DNA of 64,000 nucleotides from Polyangiaceae bacterium (GTDB lineage Bacteria; Myxococcota_A; Polyangia; Polyangiales; Polyangiaceae), in NCBI GenBank assembly GCA_016715885.1, contig JADJXL010000020.1:124001-188000 (forward strand). The letters run 5' to 3'. The notes under the pieces were generated by a model that was not told where the DNA came from, searched no databases, and saw nothing but the letters and a program-made list of their open reading frames with translations. Positions 28,291 through 37,858 of this stretch are shown here, piece after piece. Each line of letters starts with the position of its first letter. Position 1 is the stretch's first letter. A program made the translations under genes and the position numbers.

Positions 28291-29304
28291 TCACCGTGGT
28301 CGTTTGTTGAGCACCGAGGGTGGATGAGGTGCCGGCAGGGACGCCGTCTTTTCGTGCGTCGAAACGGTGGGACCAGCAGGCGCCATTGCCGCGGCAGCCG
28401 CAGCCGCAAGCTCGCTCGTCCGCTGCACGAGCTGCGCGTCGTAAGCGCTCGACGGTAGAATCCGCTGGACGAAATGCGAGAACAACAGATGCGTCGAATG
28501 CCCGTAACTCGCCGACCCCACGAAAACGCGAATGTCGAGCTCGGTCGAATAACGCATCAGGTCGTCGATGAGCGGCGCGTAAAGCCTCTTCGCCTCGGCC
28601 TCGACTTCGGCAGGCGTCCCAGGCAGCACATCGCTCTTGTTGATGAACAGCACGACGGATTTGCACGATGCAATCGTCCTCGGCCCAAAGAAATACCTCA
28701 ATGTGTTGAACTGGAATTCTTTCAACTGTTCCTGGATGCGGTTGGGATCGACGTTTTTCCCATCTCGTGCCGCAAGATCCACGACCAGCAAGAGCCCGTG
28801 TATCTCGTCCATGACGACTTCGTGCTGCGCGTCCACCACATGCTCGCCGCCCCAATCCCCCACTTGAAAGACGTGCTCCGTCATCACGTCGTTCTGCAGC
28901 ACGTGACTCACCGTGCGCTCGTAACGTTCAATCTTCGTTCCTTGCAGAAGCCCAAGGTCGATGAGCGGATTGGCCCATTTCAACGTAAGCGACGTTTTGC
29001 CCGTCGCCTTCACGCCAAACGTAATGATTTTGTATATTTTTCGCGTGAGGATCGGACGTTTTTCGAGCTCCGCGCGCAATCGAAGGATTTCCCGCTCCTG
29101 CTCGTCGAGCCACCCGACCTTTCTCTTGTCTTCCTCGACCGCGACGAGCAACTTCGTCTCGCAAACGCGCCGTTCTGCCTCGAGCGCCTCCACGCGTTTT
29201 CCAAGCGCGCCGCATTTTCGCGAAAGATGAGCTGCTCGCATCCCCGCAACCGCAGCTCCACCGAGTCCAAGCATGAGCCCCGCCGAGTAGACGATCTCCA
29301 ACAT
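28291..29304 (-). CDS. Small Ras-like GTPase with N-terminal membrane segment and coiled coil
   Basis: The 337-residue protein has a short hydrophobic N-terminus (LEIVYSAGLMLGLGGAAVAG), a coiled coil with LEAERRVCETKL and EQEREILRLRAELEK, then a GTPase domain: P-loop GVKATGKTS, a G3-like VGDWGGEH, G4 NKSD and G5-like GSAS. It recalls the small-GTPase relatives encoded near effector genes in myxobacteria, but I cannot place it in MglA or another named group. The start was chosen for its GAGG site five bases upstream; the open frame extends further but without a good site. The next gene downstream encodes a membrane protein likely to act with it. Confidence 0.75.
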   Translation of the reverse strand: MLEIVYSAGLMLGLGGAAVAGMRAAHLSRKCGALGKRVEALEAERRVCETKLLVAVEEDKRKVGWLDEQEREILRLRAELEKRPILTRKIYKIITFGVKATGKTSLTLKWANPLIDLGLLQGTKIERYERTVSHVLQNDVMTEHVFQVGDWGGEHVVDAQHEVVMDEIHGLLLVVDLAARDGKNVDPNRIQEQLKEFQFNTLRYFFGPRTIASCKSVVLFINKSDVLPGTPAEVEAEAKRLYAPLIDDLMRYSTELDIRVFVGSASYGHSTHLLFSHFVQRILPSSAYDAQLVQRTSELAAAAAAAMAPAGPTVSTHEKTASLPAPHPPSVLNKRPR

Positions 29305-29515
29305 CAGGCCCTCGTGCGAAAGAAAAGAAAACTCGATCCGCGCATGGGAGGCCCAGGTCCGGACATACGGAGCCCCCCATTGCCTCTGCCGGCTAAACTC
29401 TAGCTCGAATTGGAAATCTCGCACACAGAGTTCATCGTCTGCGCCGACGAGTCGATGCGTCACGCTCGGGACGCTCGATGCCGCGTGACGGGCATACGAC
29501 GCGTTCGAGATGACC

Positions 29516-30097
29516 TCACCGCTTCCGCTTTGCCCGTTTGGCCGCAAGCACCGCGCTCTTCGCTACCAAATACGCATCCGCATCCGGCTTTTCGCCATGC
29601 GCCCAGCTTTGCATCAGCGGCTCGATATCTTCATCCCATGCATCCGAAAGTCGCAATTGCACGAAGTCCGCATACAGCGCCGCAAGCGTCGCATCCAGGT
29701 CCTCGAGCAACATCATTCGCTCGTAAAATACCTCGTGCTTTTCGTCGTCTTTCTTGAGCTGCGTGGGCAACTTCAACCCCGACAGCCCAAGCGTATCCGC
29801 CTTCAGCGTCCAAACGAATTCACGATCCCCGCGCACGAGACGCATCTTCGCCTCCCGCGGAAGCTTGCCCTGCCGAAGCGCCTCTTTTGCCTCGGGAGAC
29901 GACGCGGGAATCGCCCCCTTGAGGCGGCTTTCTTCCTTTTCGAGCACCAGCGTGATTTGCGCTTCGAGCCATAACGAACAAGGATCCACCCCCGTCGGAC
30001 GCAGGTTCGTCTCCTGCATTTCGCTCTCGAACCACAACCAAACCACGAATTCGCGGCCCATGAATCGACGCCCCTCGACCAAATCCAAGAGCTCCAT
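29516..30097 (-). CDS. RdgC-like C-terminal half protein
   Basis: The 193-residue protein starts MELLDLVEGRRFMGREFVVW and contains an aromatic-rich beta region and an acidic helical end. Its reading frame begins at the A of the upstream stop (TGATG), so translation is coupled. The two proteins together resemble RdgC (a ring-forming DNA-binding recombination factor) divided into two chains: the upstream gene carries the RdgC-like start, and this one would supply the C-terminal part. This is inference; a profile search is required to confirm. Confidence 0.5.
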   Translation of the reverse strand: MELLDLVEGRRFMGREFVVWLWFESEMQETNLRPTGVDPCSLWLEAQITLVLEKEESRLKGAIPASSPEAKEALRQGKLPREAKMRLVRGDREFVWTLKADTLGLSGLKLPTQLKKDDEKHEVFYERMMLLEDLDATLAALYADFVQLRLSDAWDEDIEPLMQSWAHGEKPDADAYLVAKSAVLAAKRAKRKR

Positions 30098-30732
30098 CAG
30101 CCTTCCTCCAGTCGCGCCAATGTCGTCGGTTCGAGCCCCGCAAAAGCAGCCGCTTGTCGTGCGTCGAGACCCACGCGTTCCGCAGCCGTTCCGGGACTCT
30201 CGGGCACCAGATCGAGCTTGAACGTCTTTTTGAAAAGGTCGTCGAAGAGCGACGTGACTTTTTCGGATTGGCTGAAGAAGTGCACGATATTCGAATTCAG
30301 GTTCCACACCATGTCGTAACTCTTCAGCGACGGCACGAGCTGCTTGCGCAGCTTGCGCACCACCATCGTCTTCAGGTCCGCCTTCGCTTGCCGACCAAGC
30401 TTTTCGAGTCCCCGTTTTTCCAGGAGCGCCTGTTCTGCGTCACGCAGATGCGCCTTCAAGAGCGGCCCCGGGATAGCCCATCGATCGACACGCAGGGCAA
30501 GGCAAACATATTCGTTGTAAAAGACTTTTTCGTGGTCGAGATCCGTGTCGACCGGATCCTCCATGTTGGCCCATCCAAACCCTTCGCTCTTGTCATCGTC
30601 GGGCGAAAGTGGCTGAAATGCGTTGGCTCGAATGCGCTTCAGCGTCGTGCCGGGAATATCGTCGGGGATATCACCCGTAACGTAGAAGCGCGCGAATGTC
30701 AGATTGCCGCGGAGTGCACCCAAAGTGCGCAT
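30097..30732 (-). CDS. RdgC-like N-terminal half protein
   Basis: The 211-residue product begins MRTLGALRGNLTFARFYVTG, followed by DIP and a NAFQPLSP then GFGWANMEDP, which matches the N-terminal style of RdgC recombination-associated proteins (L-F-R-V-L-G, FxPl, GWv). The open frame extends 27 codons upstream but without a convincing site. It ends with a helix of Ala and Leu. The next gene overlaps by one base and may encode the remainder. Members bind double-stranded DNA and modulate RecA. The pair lies upstream of the GTPase gene across a 211-base gap. Confidence 0.55.
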   Translation of the reverse strand: MRTLGALRGNLTFARFYVTGDIPDDIPGTTLKRIRANAFQPLSPDDDKSEGFGWANMEDPVDTDLDHEKVFYNEYVCLALRVDRWAIPGPLLKAHLRDAEQALLEKRGLEKLGRQAKADLKTMVVRKLRKQLVPSLKSYDMVWNLNSNIVHFFSQSEKVTSLFDDLFKKTFKLDLVPESPGTAAERVGLDARQAAAFAGLEPTTLARLEEG

Positions 30733-30943
30733 CGAGTACGACAGGTCCGAAGGAAAGGCAAGAAGATTTCGCAACGACTGGCATCGGCGGCACGTCGCAA
30801 ACCCTCCCGACACTCCTCCTTCGTCAATACCGCCGTCAGCACGTCACGCTTCGGAAGGCTGACTGGATGCATGCGACAATCCGTGAAACTTCGCGTCACT
30901 CATCCGTTGACGGTAGTGCGGAATTCATGTAGTCCCTTTATCC

Positions 30944-33589
30944 ATGAAACTTTCACGACGACCCCAATTTGCCTTCGTTTTGACCCTCGTTACACTCGGA
31001 TCGCCTGTCTTCATCTCGTGCGGCGACAACGGTGAATGCACCTCGAACTGCACCGGACAGGGCGGTGCGACGAGCTCCAGCAGCAGCGGCGGCGGCGAGG
31101 CAGGTGCGTCGAGCAGCAGCAGCAGCGGCGGCGGCGCTGGGGGAGGTGCGTCGAGCTCCAGCAGCAGCAGCGGCGGCGGCGCTGGAGGTGCCGGTGGAGG
31201 TGGCGCGGGCGGTTTGGGTGGTGGGGCCGTCATTCCAATCGACCCGACGTTCAATGGCGGGCAGCTCGTCACGACACCCATGCGCAATGGTGACGACTCG
31301 GGACAACATGTACAGCGCCTGAGCGACGGGAAGCTCGTCGTGGTTGGCATGAACAAGTCCAACGGGTCGATATTCGTCGAGCGCTTCGATGCAATGGGAA
31401 CGCTCGACAAAACATTCGGAATCGATGGCCGAGCGCTCGTGCCTGGCCCCATCAGCGCAACCCCTGGCGGTATGGCCGTGGCGCCGGATGGCAAAATCAT
31501 CGTGGCCTTCGGGCACCTCTTTTATGGCGGCGCGCTGATTCGCCTCGATGCCAATGGCGCACTCGATGGCAACTTCGGCTCCGGCGGTCGCATCGATATG
31601 CCGGACTTGTATTCGCGTGCAATCCGCGTACAGGCGGACGGCAAAATCGTCGTGGTGGGCGGAGCTGCCGATCCCAAGGGCGAAAGTCCATTGCGAGTGC
31701 GCCGATTCACGGCCTCCGGCGCGCTCGATACCACCTTCGGAGCCGGCGGAACCGCAGCCATCGACGATCCACCGGGTTCGGATACCGGCGACGGGATCGC
31801 CATCGATTCGGCAGGACGCATCATCGTCGTCGGCGGGCCCTTCAATGCGGTGGTCGTTCGCCGTTTCACGCCCAATGGGGCGCTCGATACGGCATTCAAT
31901 GGCACGGGCATCGCAACGGCGAACACCGTGAATACTTCGGCCTCCTTCGGGGCGAATGCAATCGCAACGCAGGACGATGGCAAGATTCTCATCGGTGCAC
32001 GTTTGAATGGTGGACCGGATGGCGTGATCGTGCGCTTCGCCGCCTCGGGCGCGCTCGATACCACCTTCGACGGCGACGGCATTGCAAGCCTGGGCACGAC
32101 CAATGGTGTCGACGGCGTGGCAATCGAGCCTTCCGGGCGCATCTATGCCACATCGTCCACCGCATTGGTGCGACTTACGACAACCGGCGCCCTCGATACC
32201 ACGTTCGCGCCTGGAGGAGCGATGCCCCTCGGGTTTTACGCGCACGGCGTTCACGTCGCCACGGACGGGTCGGTGCACGTGACGGGTGACGACCTGTCGA
32301 CCCACAGCACGGCACTCGCACGCGTGAATGCGAACGGAACGTTCGATGCAGCCTTTGGAATGGCGGGGCTCGTCGTGGCCAACATGGGAGCATCGGCGGA
32401 CGGCATTTCGGCCCTCGCATTGCAACCCGACGGCAAGCTCATCGCGGCTGGGCAGGCCGTCGTGGACACTGCATTCTCCGATGGATGGGTCGCTGCGCGT
32501 TATCTGCCGACCGGCGAGCTCGATGCATCGTTTGCAACGGGCGGACGCCTGTTTTCGACGCAGCCCAAGAGCCTGCTCACGAGCAGCGTTGCAATCGATT
32601 CGACAGGCCGGTTCGTATTGACCGGGGGTTTTCTCAAGTGTGTGGTCGCCGGGTTTACGCCCGATGGCGCCGTCGACGCGAGCTTCGGAACAGCCGGCGA
32701 GCAAGTGGTCGATTATGCTGCAGGCAAAAACGGATCGTGCTCGAAGGGCGTGTTCGACGCATCGGGTCGCCTGATCGTGGTGGGCTCGGCGAACGTCGGG
32801 GCCGGCACGTTTGGCGTGGCGCGACTACAGCCCGACGGCACGTTCGATCCGACTTTCGCCGGCACGGGTGCCACGACGACGGCCGTGGGCGAGGTGAGTG
32901 GCGCAAGTGGTGCGTTTGCAATCGCCCTACAGAGTGATGGGAAGATCGTCGCTGCTGGGCGCGGCCCGACGAATTCCGGAGCTTACGGCGTCGCGGTCGC
33001 ACGGTATCTCGAAAATGGGACGCTCGATACGTCCTTCGATGCCGATGGAAAACTGGCGATGGATGCCGATGGGGATCCAATCACGTCCGCCGAGGCAGCG
33101 CTCGACGTCATGCAAGCACCCGATGGCAAGTATTTGCTCGTCGGTCAAGCGGGCAAGCCCACCAATGGCAGTGCTGGCCTTGGTCTCGGGTCATTCATTG
33201 GGAACAAGGGAGAATTCGCCAAGCTGCTCGTCGTGCGACTCTTGCCGAACGGGGCGCTCGATACTTCGTTCGGCATCAATGGCGCCACGACCGCGGATTT
33301 CGGCTACCAAGCCGTCATCGGGCACGCCCTGCAGATGCGTGCGGATGGCAATCTGTACGTTGCTGGCCAGCTCTTCGATGGAACCACGTCACGCGGCTTC
33401 ATCGCTCGATTGCTCGAAAACGGCACGGTCGACACGACATTTGGCGACAAGGGAATGGCATTCGTACCGACGAATGGGGCGAGCGGCCTTTCTTCGTTGG
33501 TTTCGCAGCCCGACGGCAAGCTCGTCGCGGGCGGCAGCGCATTCGTGAACCCCACGGGTTCCGACTTCGCGCTGCTCCGATTGGAATGA
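30944..33589 (+). CDS. Delta-60 (DUF5122) repeat lipoprotein
   Basis: The 881-residue protein has a signal sequence with lipobox F-I-S-C (Cys26), a Ser/Gly-rich linker of about 65 residues built from SSSSSGGG blocks, and then about 14-15 copies of a ~50-residue repeat with DGKI-V-G, RF---G-LDTTFG--G. This is the uncharacterised delta-60 / DUF5122 beta-propeller repeat. It is likely surface exposed through the outer membrane lipid anchor. The role is unknown; propellers of this type usually bind ligands or proteins. It converges on the DUF262 operon with a 63-base gap. Confidence 0.85.
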   Translation: MKLSRRPQFAFVLTLVTLGSPVFISCGDNGECTSNCTGQGGATSSSSSGGGEAGASSSSSSGGGAGGGASSSSSSSGGGAGGAGGGGAGGLGGGAVIPIDPTFNGGQLVTTPMRNGDDSGQHVQRLSDGKLVVVGMNKSNGSIFVERFDAMGTLDKTFGIDGRALVPGPISATPGGMAVAPDGKIIVAFGHLFYGGALIRLDANGALDGNFGSGGRIDMPDLYSRAIRVQADGKIVVVGGAADPKGESPLRVRRFTASGALDTTFGAGGTAAIDDPPGSDTGDGIAIDSAGRIIVVGGPFNAVVVRRFTPNGALDTAFNGTGIATANTVNTSASFGANAIATQDDGKILIGARLNGGPDGVIVRFAASGALDTTFDGDGIASLGTTNGVDGVAIEPSGRIYATSSTALVRLTTTGALDTTFAPGGAMPLGFYAHGVHVATDGSVHVTGDDLSTHSTALARVNANGTFDAAFGMAGLVVANMGASADGISALALQPDGKLIAAGQAVVDTAFSDGWVAARYLPTGELDASFATGGRLFSTQPKSLLTSSVAIDSTGRFVLTGGFLKCVVAGFTPDGAVDASFGTAGEQVVDYAAGKNGSCSKGVFDASGRLIVVGSANVGAGTFGVARLQPDGTFDPTFAGTGATTTAVGEVSGASGAFAIALQSDGKIVAAGRGPTNSGAYGVAVARYLENGTLDTSFDADGKLAMDADGDPITSAEAALDVMQAPDGKYLLVGQAGKPTNGSAGLGLGSFIGNKGEFAKLLVVRLLPNGALDTSFGINGATTADFGYQAVIGHALQMRADGNLYVAGQLFDGTTSRGFIARLLENGTVDTTFGDKGMAFVPTNGASGLSSLVSQPDGKLVAGGSAFVNPTGSDFALLRLE

Positions 33590-33652
33590 GCGTCGTCCTC
33601 GAAACGCTAAAGCAAGCAGACGATCGCTGGCCCGCTGCTCTTGGTGCAACGA

Positions 33653-34624
33653 CTACGTTGGGGCTTTGACGGTGGGCAATCCATCGCGCGCAATGCATCC
33701 GACGATGCCCTTGAACGTATCCGGATCTCCATCGAAAAAGATTCGCCCCGGATCCGGCGTAAAGCGTACGTGCCACGAAAACTCGATTTGCTGCCCGTTT
33801 TCTCGCGTAAACGTGTGTTCTTCCCGGTACTTATTCATCGTGCTCACGCTCTCGGGCGTGCATTTCGTGGGAAGTGAGGATGGACCGATCGCAGTTCCTT
33901 GCCACGTGGCAAAGAACTGCTGCATTTCCAGGAGACGTTTGACAATCTGTCGCAACGCGGGATCACCGCTTTTGAAACCAGCAAGCTGTGCTCGCACCTC
34001 TTTGCACATCTCCAGCGCCGGAAATAACGTTTTCCTTTTGTCCCACAAATCTCGACCATCCTTCACGGTGATTCGTGAAAGCGAATGCAGCCAATCCGCG
34101 TGGATATCGATGTGCTCGGGTCTGCTCGCGTGCCTGAACTTTTCTTGTGACTCGACCAGATCCCCCGCCGCATCGAGTGCGTGTATGGTTATTTCCAGCC
34201 ATTCCGTGTCCCAAACTGGGTCGGACAGGATGCTGACGGGAAGACCGTCCATCAGTCGCGCCGCACTGAGCGCAAGCGCTTCGCGTTTTGCGTGAAAACA
34301 GTCGACACGGTCTTCGGGATGAACTGCGACCGCGACCTCCGCAGCCGTCGGAAACAACGGGGACCGAGCTGCCAATGCTTGGAGCCACGTACGCTGCTCC
34401 TTCTCGACGTCGGGATCATTGAGCCAACGTGCAATGGGGTATTGTGCCGTCAGCTCCAGATCCGCGACATTCATGTGAAGCCGTAGGGTAGGGAGTTTAC
34501 CATTCGACGTATACTGGACTCGTTGCAGCGTGCCGATGAAACGATCCATCCGAAATCGCGCTTCGTGCAGATTGGACGAGAGAGGCGTCGCGGAGAGCTC
34601 GTTGAAAAAGAGCAGGCAAGTCAA
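33653..34624 (-). CDS. Third protein of the DUF262-DUF3696 operon, unknown
   Basis: The 323-residue protein is most simply started at the TTG that overlaps the ATPase stop as TTGA; an ATG 25 codons in is possible. It is soluble and mixed alpha-beta. The last ~60 residues contain a pattern FTRENGQQIEFSWHVRFTPD then RIFFDGD and a G-I-V-G ending in LPT; a short beta-rich tail with RI-F is often seen in proteins encoded with defence ATPases. I do not recognise a catalytic motif. As the last gene in a three-gene overlapping operon it is a candidate effector or nuclease partner. Confidence 0.6.
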   Translation of the reverse strand: MTCLLFFNELSATPLSSNLHEARFRMDRFIGTLQRVQYTSNGKLPTLRLHMNVADLELTAQYPIARWLNDPDVEKEQRTWLQALAARSPLFPTAAEVAVAVHPEDRVDCFHAKREALALSAARLMDGLPVSILSDPVWDTEWLEITIHALDAAGDLVESQEKFRHASRPEHIDIHADWLHSLSRITVKDGRDLWDKRKTLFPALEMCKEVRAQLAGFKSGDPALRQIVKRLLEMQQFFATWQGTAIGPSSLPTKCTPESVSTMNKYREEHTFTRENGQQIEFSWHVRFTPDPGRIFFDGDPDTFKGIVGCIARDGLPTVKAPT

Positions 34625-35748
34625 TGCCCACCTCGCCGTGGTGCGATGAGCCGCCCGAGGGCCTGTTCGTATTCGTCGAAGAAGCCTTCCGGCCAATGGT
34701 CGAGACGTCCATCGGCGTCGATCTTTGGCGTCGAATACGTGTGATAAATGCTCTCCGGCGTTACACGTCGCTCGAAGTAGTGAATGCATGTCGCTTCAGG
34801 CGCAAGAATTCCGTCGAATACCGCAAGGCGCACGCCATTGAGCACGTGATCGCTATGGGTTTCCAGGACGACCTGAACGCCGGCCGCCGCAGCTCGTGCC
34901 AGCAGATTCGCCATGCGCACCTGACCGCGCGGGTGCAGATGCGCTTCGGGGTTTTCAATCACCAGCGTCGCTCCTGGCCGTGCCGAAAGTACGGCCGCGA
35001 GAATCGACAGGGTATAGGTGAGCCCAAAGCCAACGTTGGTGGCGCGGTATTCATTCGTGTTCCCGTTGGGTCCCGTAAATGAAAAACGCACCTCCATCGC
35101 GTCGATTGCCCGATGGGCCGTGACGTGCAATCGGGCTCCAGGGCTGATTTCGCCAAGCCACGCATCGACCTGATCGAGCGCCGATTCGGAAACACCGCGT
35201 TCATGCAGCAGCGTCGGTATTGCGACACGCTCCCTGCCGAACAACGACAAGAAGTAGGCGGTATGTTCGCCGCTCGATCCAAGCTGCCGCAGATGGGCCA
35301 CCGAATAATCCGACATGCCGAATGAAGCACGAGGACCCACGCGCTCGGCGGCAAGATAATGAAAATTGCTCGCGAAAGGCGGCTGATTGAAAACTTCCTC
35401 GGCCGCTCGAGCTGACTCCTTCGACAAGACATCGGCTATCGCGTCATACCGGAATGCCCAGCGCGCCGTCAACCCGCCGGTCCACGTGAGTCCCAACGTG
35501 ATCACGTCTTCCTCGGCGCTTTCATTCAGCGCATCGCGCCCGGTGCCAATCTGCACCAAATCACCATTGATCGCGAGCAGTCCTTGTCGCAGTAAACCTT
35601 GCTGGTGCGACTGGCGAAGCAACAAGAGAGATTGGATGAGGCTCGATTTACCGGCACCATTGAGTCCCGTGGCAAGCGTCAGCGGTCCCAAAGGAATTTT
35701 TTCGTGCTCGAAGCACTTGAAATTCCCAAGCTCGATTTCGGTAATCAT
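34621..35748 (-). CDS. SMC/OLD-like ATPase with DUF3696 C-terminus
   Basis: The 375-residue protein opens MITEIELGNFKCFEHEKIPL, then Walker A GLNGAGKSSL, the ABC signature-like region, Walker B LVIENPEAHLHPRGQ and the H-loop ETHSDHV. The end GRLDHWPEGFFDEYEQALGR fits DUF3696. Such ATPases (AAA_15/AAA_21) often work in phage defence, sensing DNA or gating a nuclease. Its start overlaps the DUF262 stop as ATGA, and its own stop overlaps the downstream start, so the three proteins are translated together. It has no nuclease (TOPRIM) domain itself, so a partner must supply the activity. Confidence 0.8.
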   Translation of the reverse strand: MITEIELGNFKCFEHEKIPLGPLTLATGLNGAGKSSLIQSLLLLRQSHQQGLLRQGLLAINGDLVQIGTGRDALNESAEEDVITLGLTWTGGLTARWAFRYDAIADVLSKESARAAEEVFNQPPFASNFHYLAAERVGPRASFGMSDYSVAHLRQLGSSGEHTAYFLSLFGRERVAIPTLLHERGVSESALDQVDAWLGEISPGARLHVTAHRAIDAMEVRFSFTGPNGNTNEYRATNVGFGLTYTLSILAAVLSARPGATLVIENPEAHLHPRGQVRMANLLARAAAAGVQVVLETHSDHVLNGVRLAVFDGILAPEATCIHYFERRVTPESIYHTYSTPKIDADGRLDHWPEGFFDEYEQALGRLIAPRRGGH

Positions 35749-36872
35749 TGGAGGGCCCCCTGGATGAGCTCACGAATGGTCCTGAAGCGCAACTTGACCT
35801 TGTTGCGATCGCCCGTCCCTTGAGAAAGCGCCTGCTCGAACTCGGGCACGTTCGCCAATCGTTGAACGAAATGGCTGACCAGCGTTTCGGAGCGTGTTGC
35901 GAGCACTGCGATTTCTTCGTCCGAACACGCATCCAAATTCACCGACCAGGCCTCGAACAACGCCTTGTTGATCGGACCCCGACGACCGCTCGGCATGACC
36001 TTGCGAAATGCCTTGTTCCCCAGCACGTGCGACGCGCTCGTCATGGCTCGACGGAATCTCGTGGCCAACTCCGCACGCTGCTCGGGATTCATGCGGTCGA
36101 TGGCTTGCATCGCCTGATTGAGGAACGGATCGAAGTCCGTGTTGGGATAATTCTCTGCCGGCGTGAGAATGAACGCGACGAACCTCAGGACACACTCCCG
36201 ATCATCCATACGATCCGAGCTCAGGGCGCCGCCCGTCGCTTCTTTGAGCTCGGTGCACTCCGCAAGCTCTTTCAAAAAGGCCCGCGACGCTCCCGGATTG
36301 ATGGCATGTCGAATTTCTTGTGCAGTCAGACTCAATCCACCGGTGTTGATCCGTTTGAAGAGATTCAACTTTGCTTCGACAGGCGTCCCTTTTTCAATGA
36401 TGTTGACGTCCACCTGCGTCTCTTCGATCCGCCGCTGAAGGCCTCGCGGCAGCTCGGAAAACGATTTGCCCTGCAGATCCACCAAGAACTCGAGACCCGT
36501 CAGCCTCAGTTCGCCACGGTTGACGAATCGATCCAAAGCTGTGAGGCGCTGGATGCCATCGATGACGGCCATGACATCCTCATTGATGGCATCCATGTAA
36601 AACGCGGGAAGGGGAATGCGGATGAGGATCGATTCAATCAGGCGGCTTTGCGCCGTGTCCTTCCAAAGCCCCGCTTTGCGCTGAAACCCCGGTGCGAGGT
36701 CGATTTCTCCTCGCTTTATCCGCTTGAGTATGAGGTCCAGCGTCGGAGCCCACTTGGATACGCGCAGCTTGCTCGCGTCATACGGACGGACAATCCCATC
36801 GGCGCTGGTGTCCTCGTCATCGACCCCTTGTTCTTCGTTGGTGTCCTCGACATCACGCGCAGCATCCGACAT
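35745..36872 (-). CDS. DUF262 (GmrSD/ParB-like) protein
   Basis: The 375-residue protein has an acidic N-terminus and a DUF262 domain: DLAPGFQRKAGLWKD, ESILIRIPLPAFYM, IDGIQRLTAL (the family's DGQQR motif, here DGIQR) and FKRINTGGLSLT. DUF262 is a ParB/Srx-fold domain that in GmrS-type enzymes hydrolyses NTP to drive a nuclease. The usual C-terminal HNH nuclease (DUF1524) is absent, leaving ~170 residues of helical unknown. It is the first gene of the three-gene operon, and probably forms the sensor or NTPase of a defence complex. Confidence 0.8.
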   Translation of the reverse strand: MSDAARDVEDTNEEQGVDDEDTSADGIVRPYDASKLRVSKWAPTLDLILKRIKRGEIDLAPGFQRKAGLWKDTAQSRLIESILIRIPLPAFYMDAINEDVMAVIDGIQRLTALDRFVNRGELRLTGLEFLVDLQGKSFSELPRGLQRRIEETQVDVNIIEKGTPVEAKLNLFKRINTGGLSLTAQEIRHAINPGASRAFLKELAECTELKEATGGALSSDRMDDRECVLRFVAFILTPAENYPNTDFDPFLNQAMQAIDRMNPEQRAELATRFRRAMTSASHVLGNKAFRKVMPSGRRGPINKALFEAWSVNLDACSDEEIAVLATRSETLVSHFVQRLANVPEFEQALSQGTGDRNKVKLRFRTIRELIQGALQ

Positions 36873-37040
36873 GGACAGCCTCTCCTTCAGCCCTGATCAC
36901 CATGGTGTGTACACGCAACCTGGCTACGACTCGCGCGACAAGTATCCGTGTCACGCCCGAAATGCAAGTACAAAAGGAGCGGACGCACTCGGCATCTGGG
37001 GCGGGGGCGCCTGGCTGGCAGCCGCCACCCCCAAATCCCG

Positions 37041-37703
37041 CTACCCCTCGTTCTTTTTCTTCACCGGCCGATCCGGAATCACCGTGTGAATCTCCGCCTC
37101 GCTGAACCCCGATACCTTGTACAGCCGCTTCAAATTCGATAGCTCCGTATGCACCACCCTCGCCAATGCCGTGCGCACGCGACTCAATACCTTCACCTTC
37201 GCCGCAGGCTTGCGCACCGCCTCCACCGCATTGCGCAATGCCTTCGCCTCGGCATCCACTTCGGCCGCGCATGCATCCGCCGTCGCCTTCGACAATTTCG
37301 GATGCAATCCCGCCTGCAGCAGTTGCACCAAGATATCCATCCGATCCGGCTGCTCGTCCGTGTCCCCTTGCGCATAATACGCAATCCCCTCCGGGAACAG
37401 CACCGACAGCGCCGCGTCGTACCCAGGCCGGCCAATCTCGTTCCAGATCACGTCGTACGTCTTCCCGAGCACCTTGTCCGAGCGAATGTTCAACGTGTCC
37501 ACGTCCGCCTCGAGCGGCGCAAGCATCTGTTGCGCTTCGGTCAATTGCGCCGACACGTTGCCTACCAACCCCAGCACCGTGCCCAATCGTTCGTCAGCCA
37601 GCTCTTTCCACTTGCCCCCGCGCGCCGACGCCTTCGTCAACGTCGTATCGCCATCCTCGACAATGGCCTCGGCCGCCGCATCTCGGCGAATGATCGTCCC
37701 CAT
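37041..37703 (-). CDS. 220-residue dispersed family, copy 1
   Basis: The 220-residue protein is helical, with VRTALARVVHTELSNLKRL and a short C-terminal end rich in Lys (PVKKKNEG). It has no motif I recognise. Copy 2 at 58773-59435 differs at about 19 residues (about 91% identity), and the last ~60 residues are identical. DNA similarity extends over the promoter region into the upstream ~130 bases. The ATG is preceded by GAGGAG seven bases away. Both copies lie close to the same dispersed palindromic repeat, so the gene may travel with a mobile unit. Confidence 0.75.
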   Translation of the reverse strand: MGTIIRRDAAAEAIVEDGDTTLTKASARGGKWKELADERLGTVLGLVGNVSAQLTEAQQMLAPLEADVDTLNIRSDKVLGKTYDVIWNEIGRPGYDAALSVLFPEGIAYYAQGDTDEQPDRMDILVQLLQAGLHPKLSKATADACAAEVDAEAKALRNAVEAVRKPAAKVKVLSRVRTALARVVHTELSNLKRLYKVSGFSEAEIHTVIPDRPVKKKNEG

Positions 37704-37745
37704 GTTTCACTCCTCGTCTTGTCCTGTTCGTTCGGACGGTAGCGG

Positions 37746-37775
37746 ACTCTACAGGCCATCCCGACCCAGGGCCAA
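37746..37775 (-). promoter_or_regulatory. Putative promoter of 220-residue gene, copy 1
   Basis: On the minus strand, TTGGCC (37770-37775) and TAGAGT (37746-37751) are separated by 18 bases. The same two boxes and spacing are conserved upstream of the second copy, while flanking bases differ. The match to sigma-70 boxes is only partial, and conservation is the main support. Confidence 0.4.
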
Positions 37776-37858
37776 CTTTTTTCGCATCGCCAAGATTCGC
37801 CACGAATGGCCGCACAAATCGCCGCCGATCGCGCTGGAATCGGTCTGCATCACTCTAC

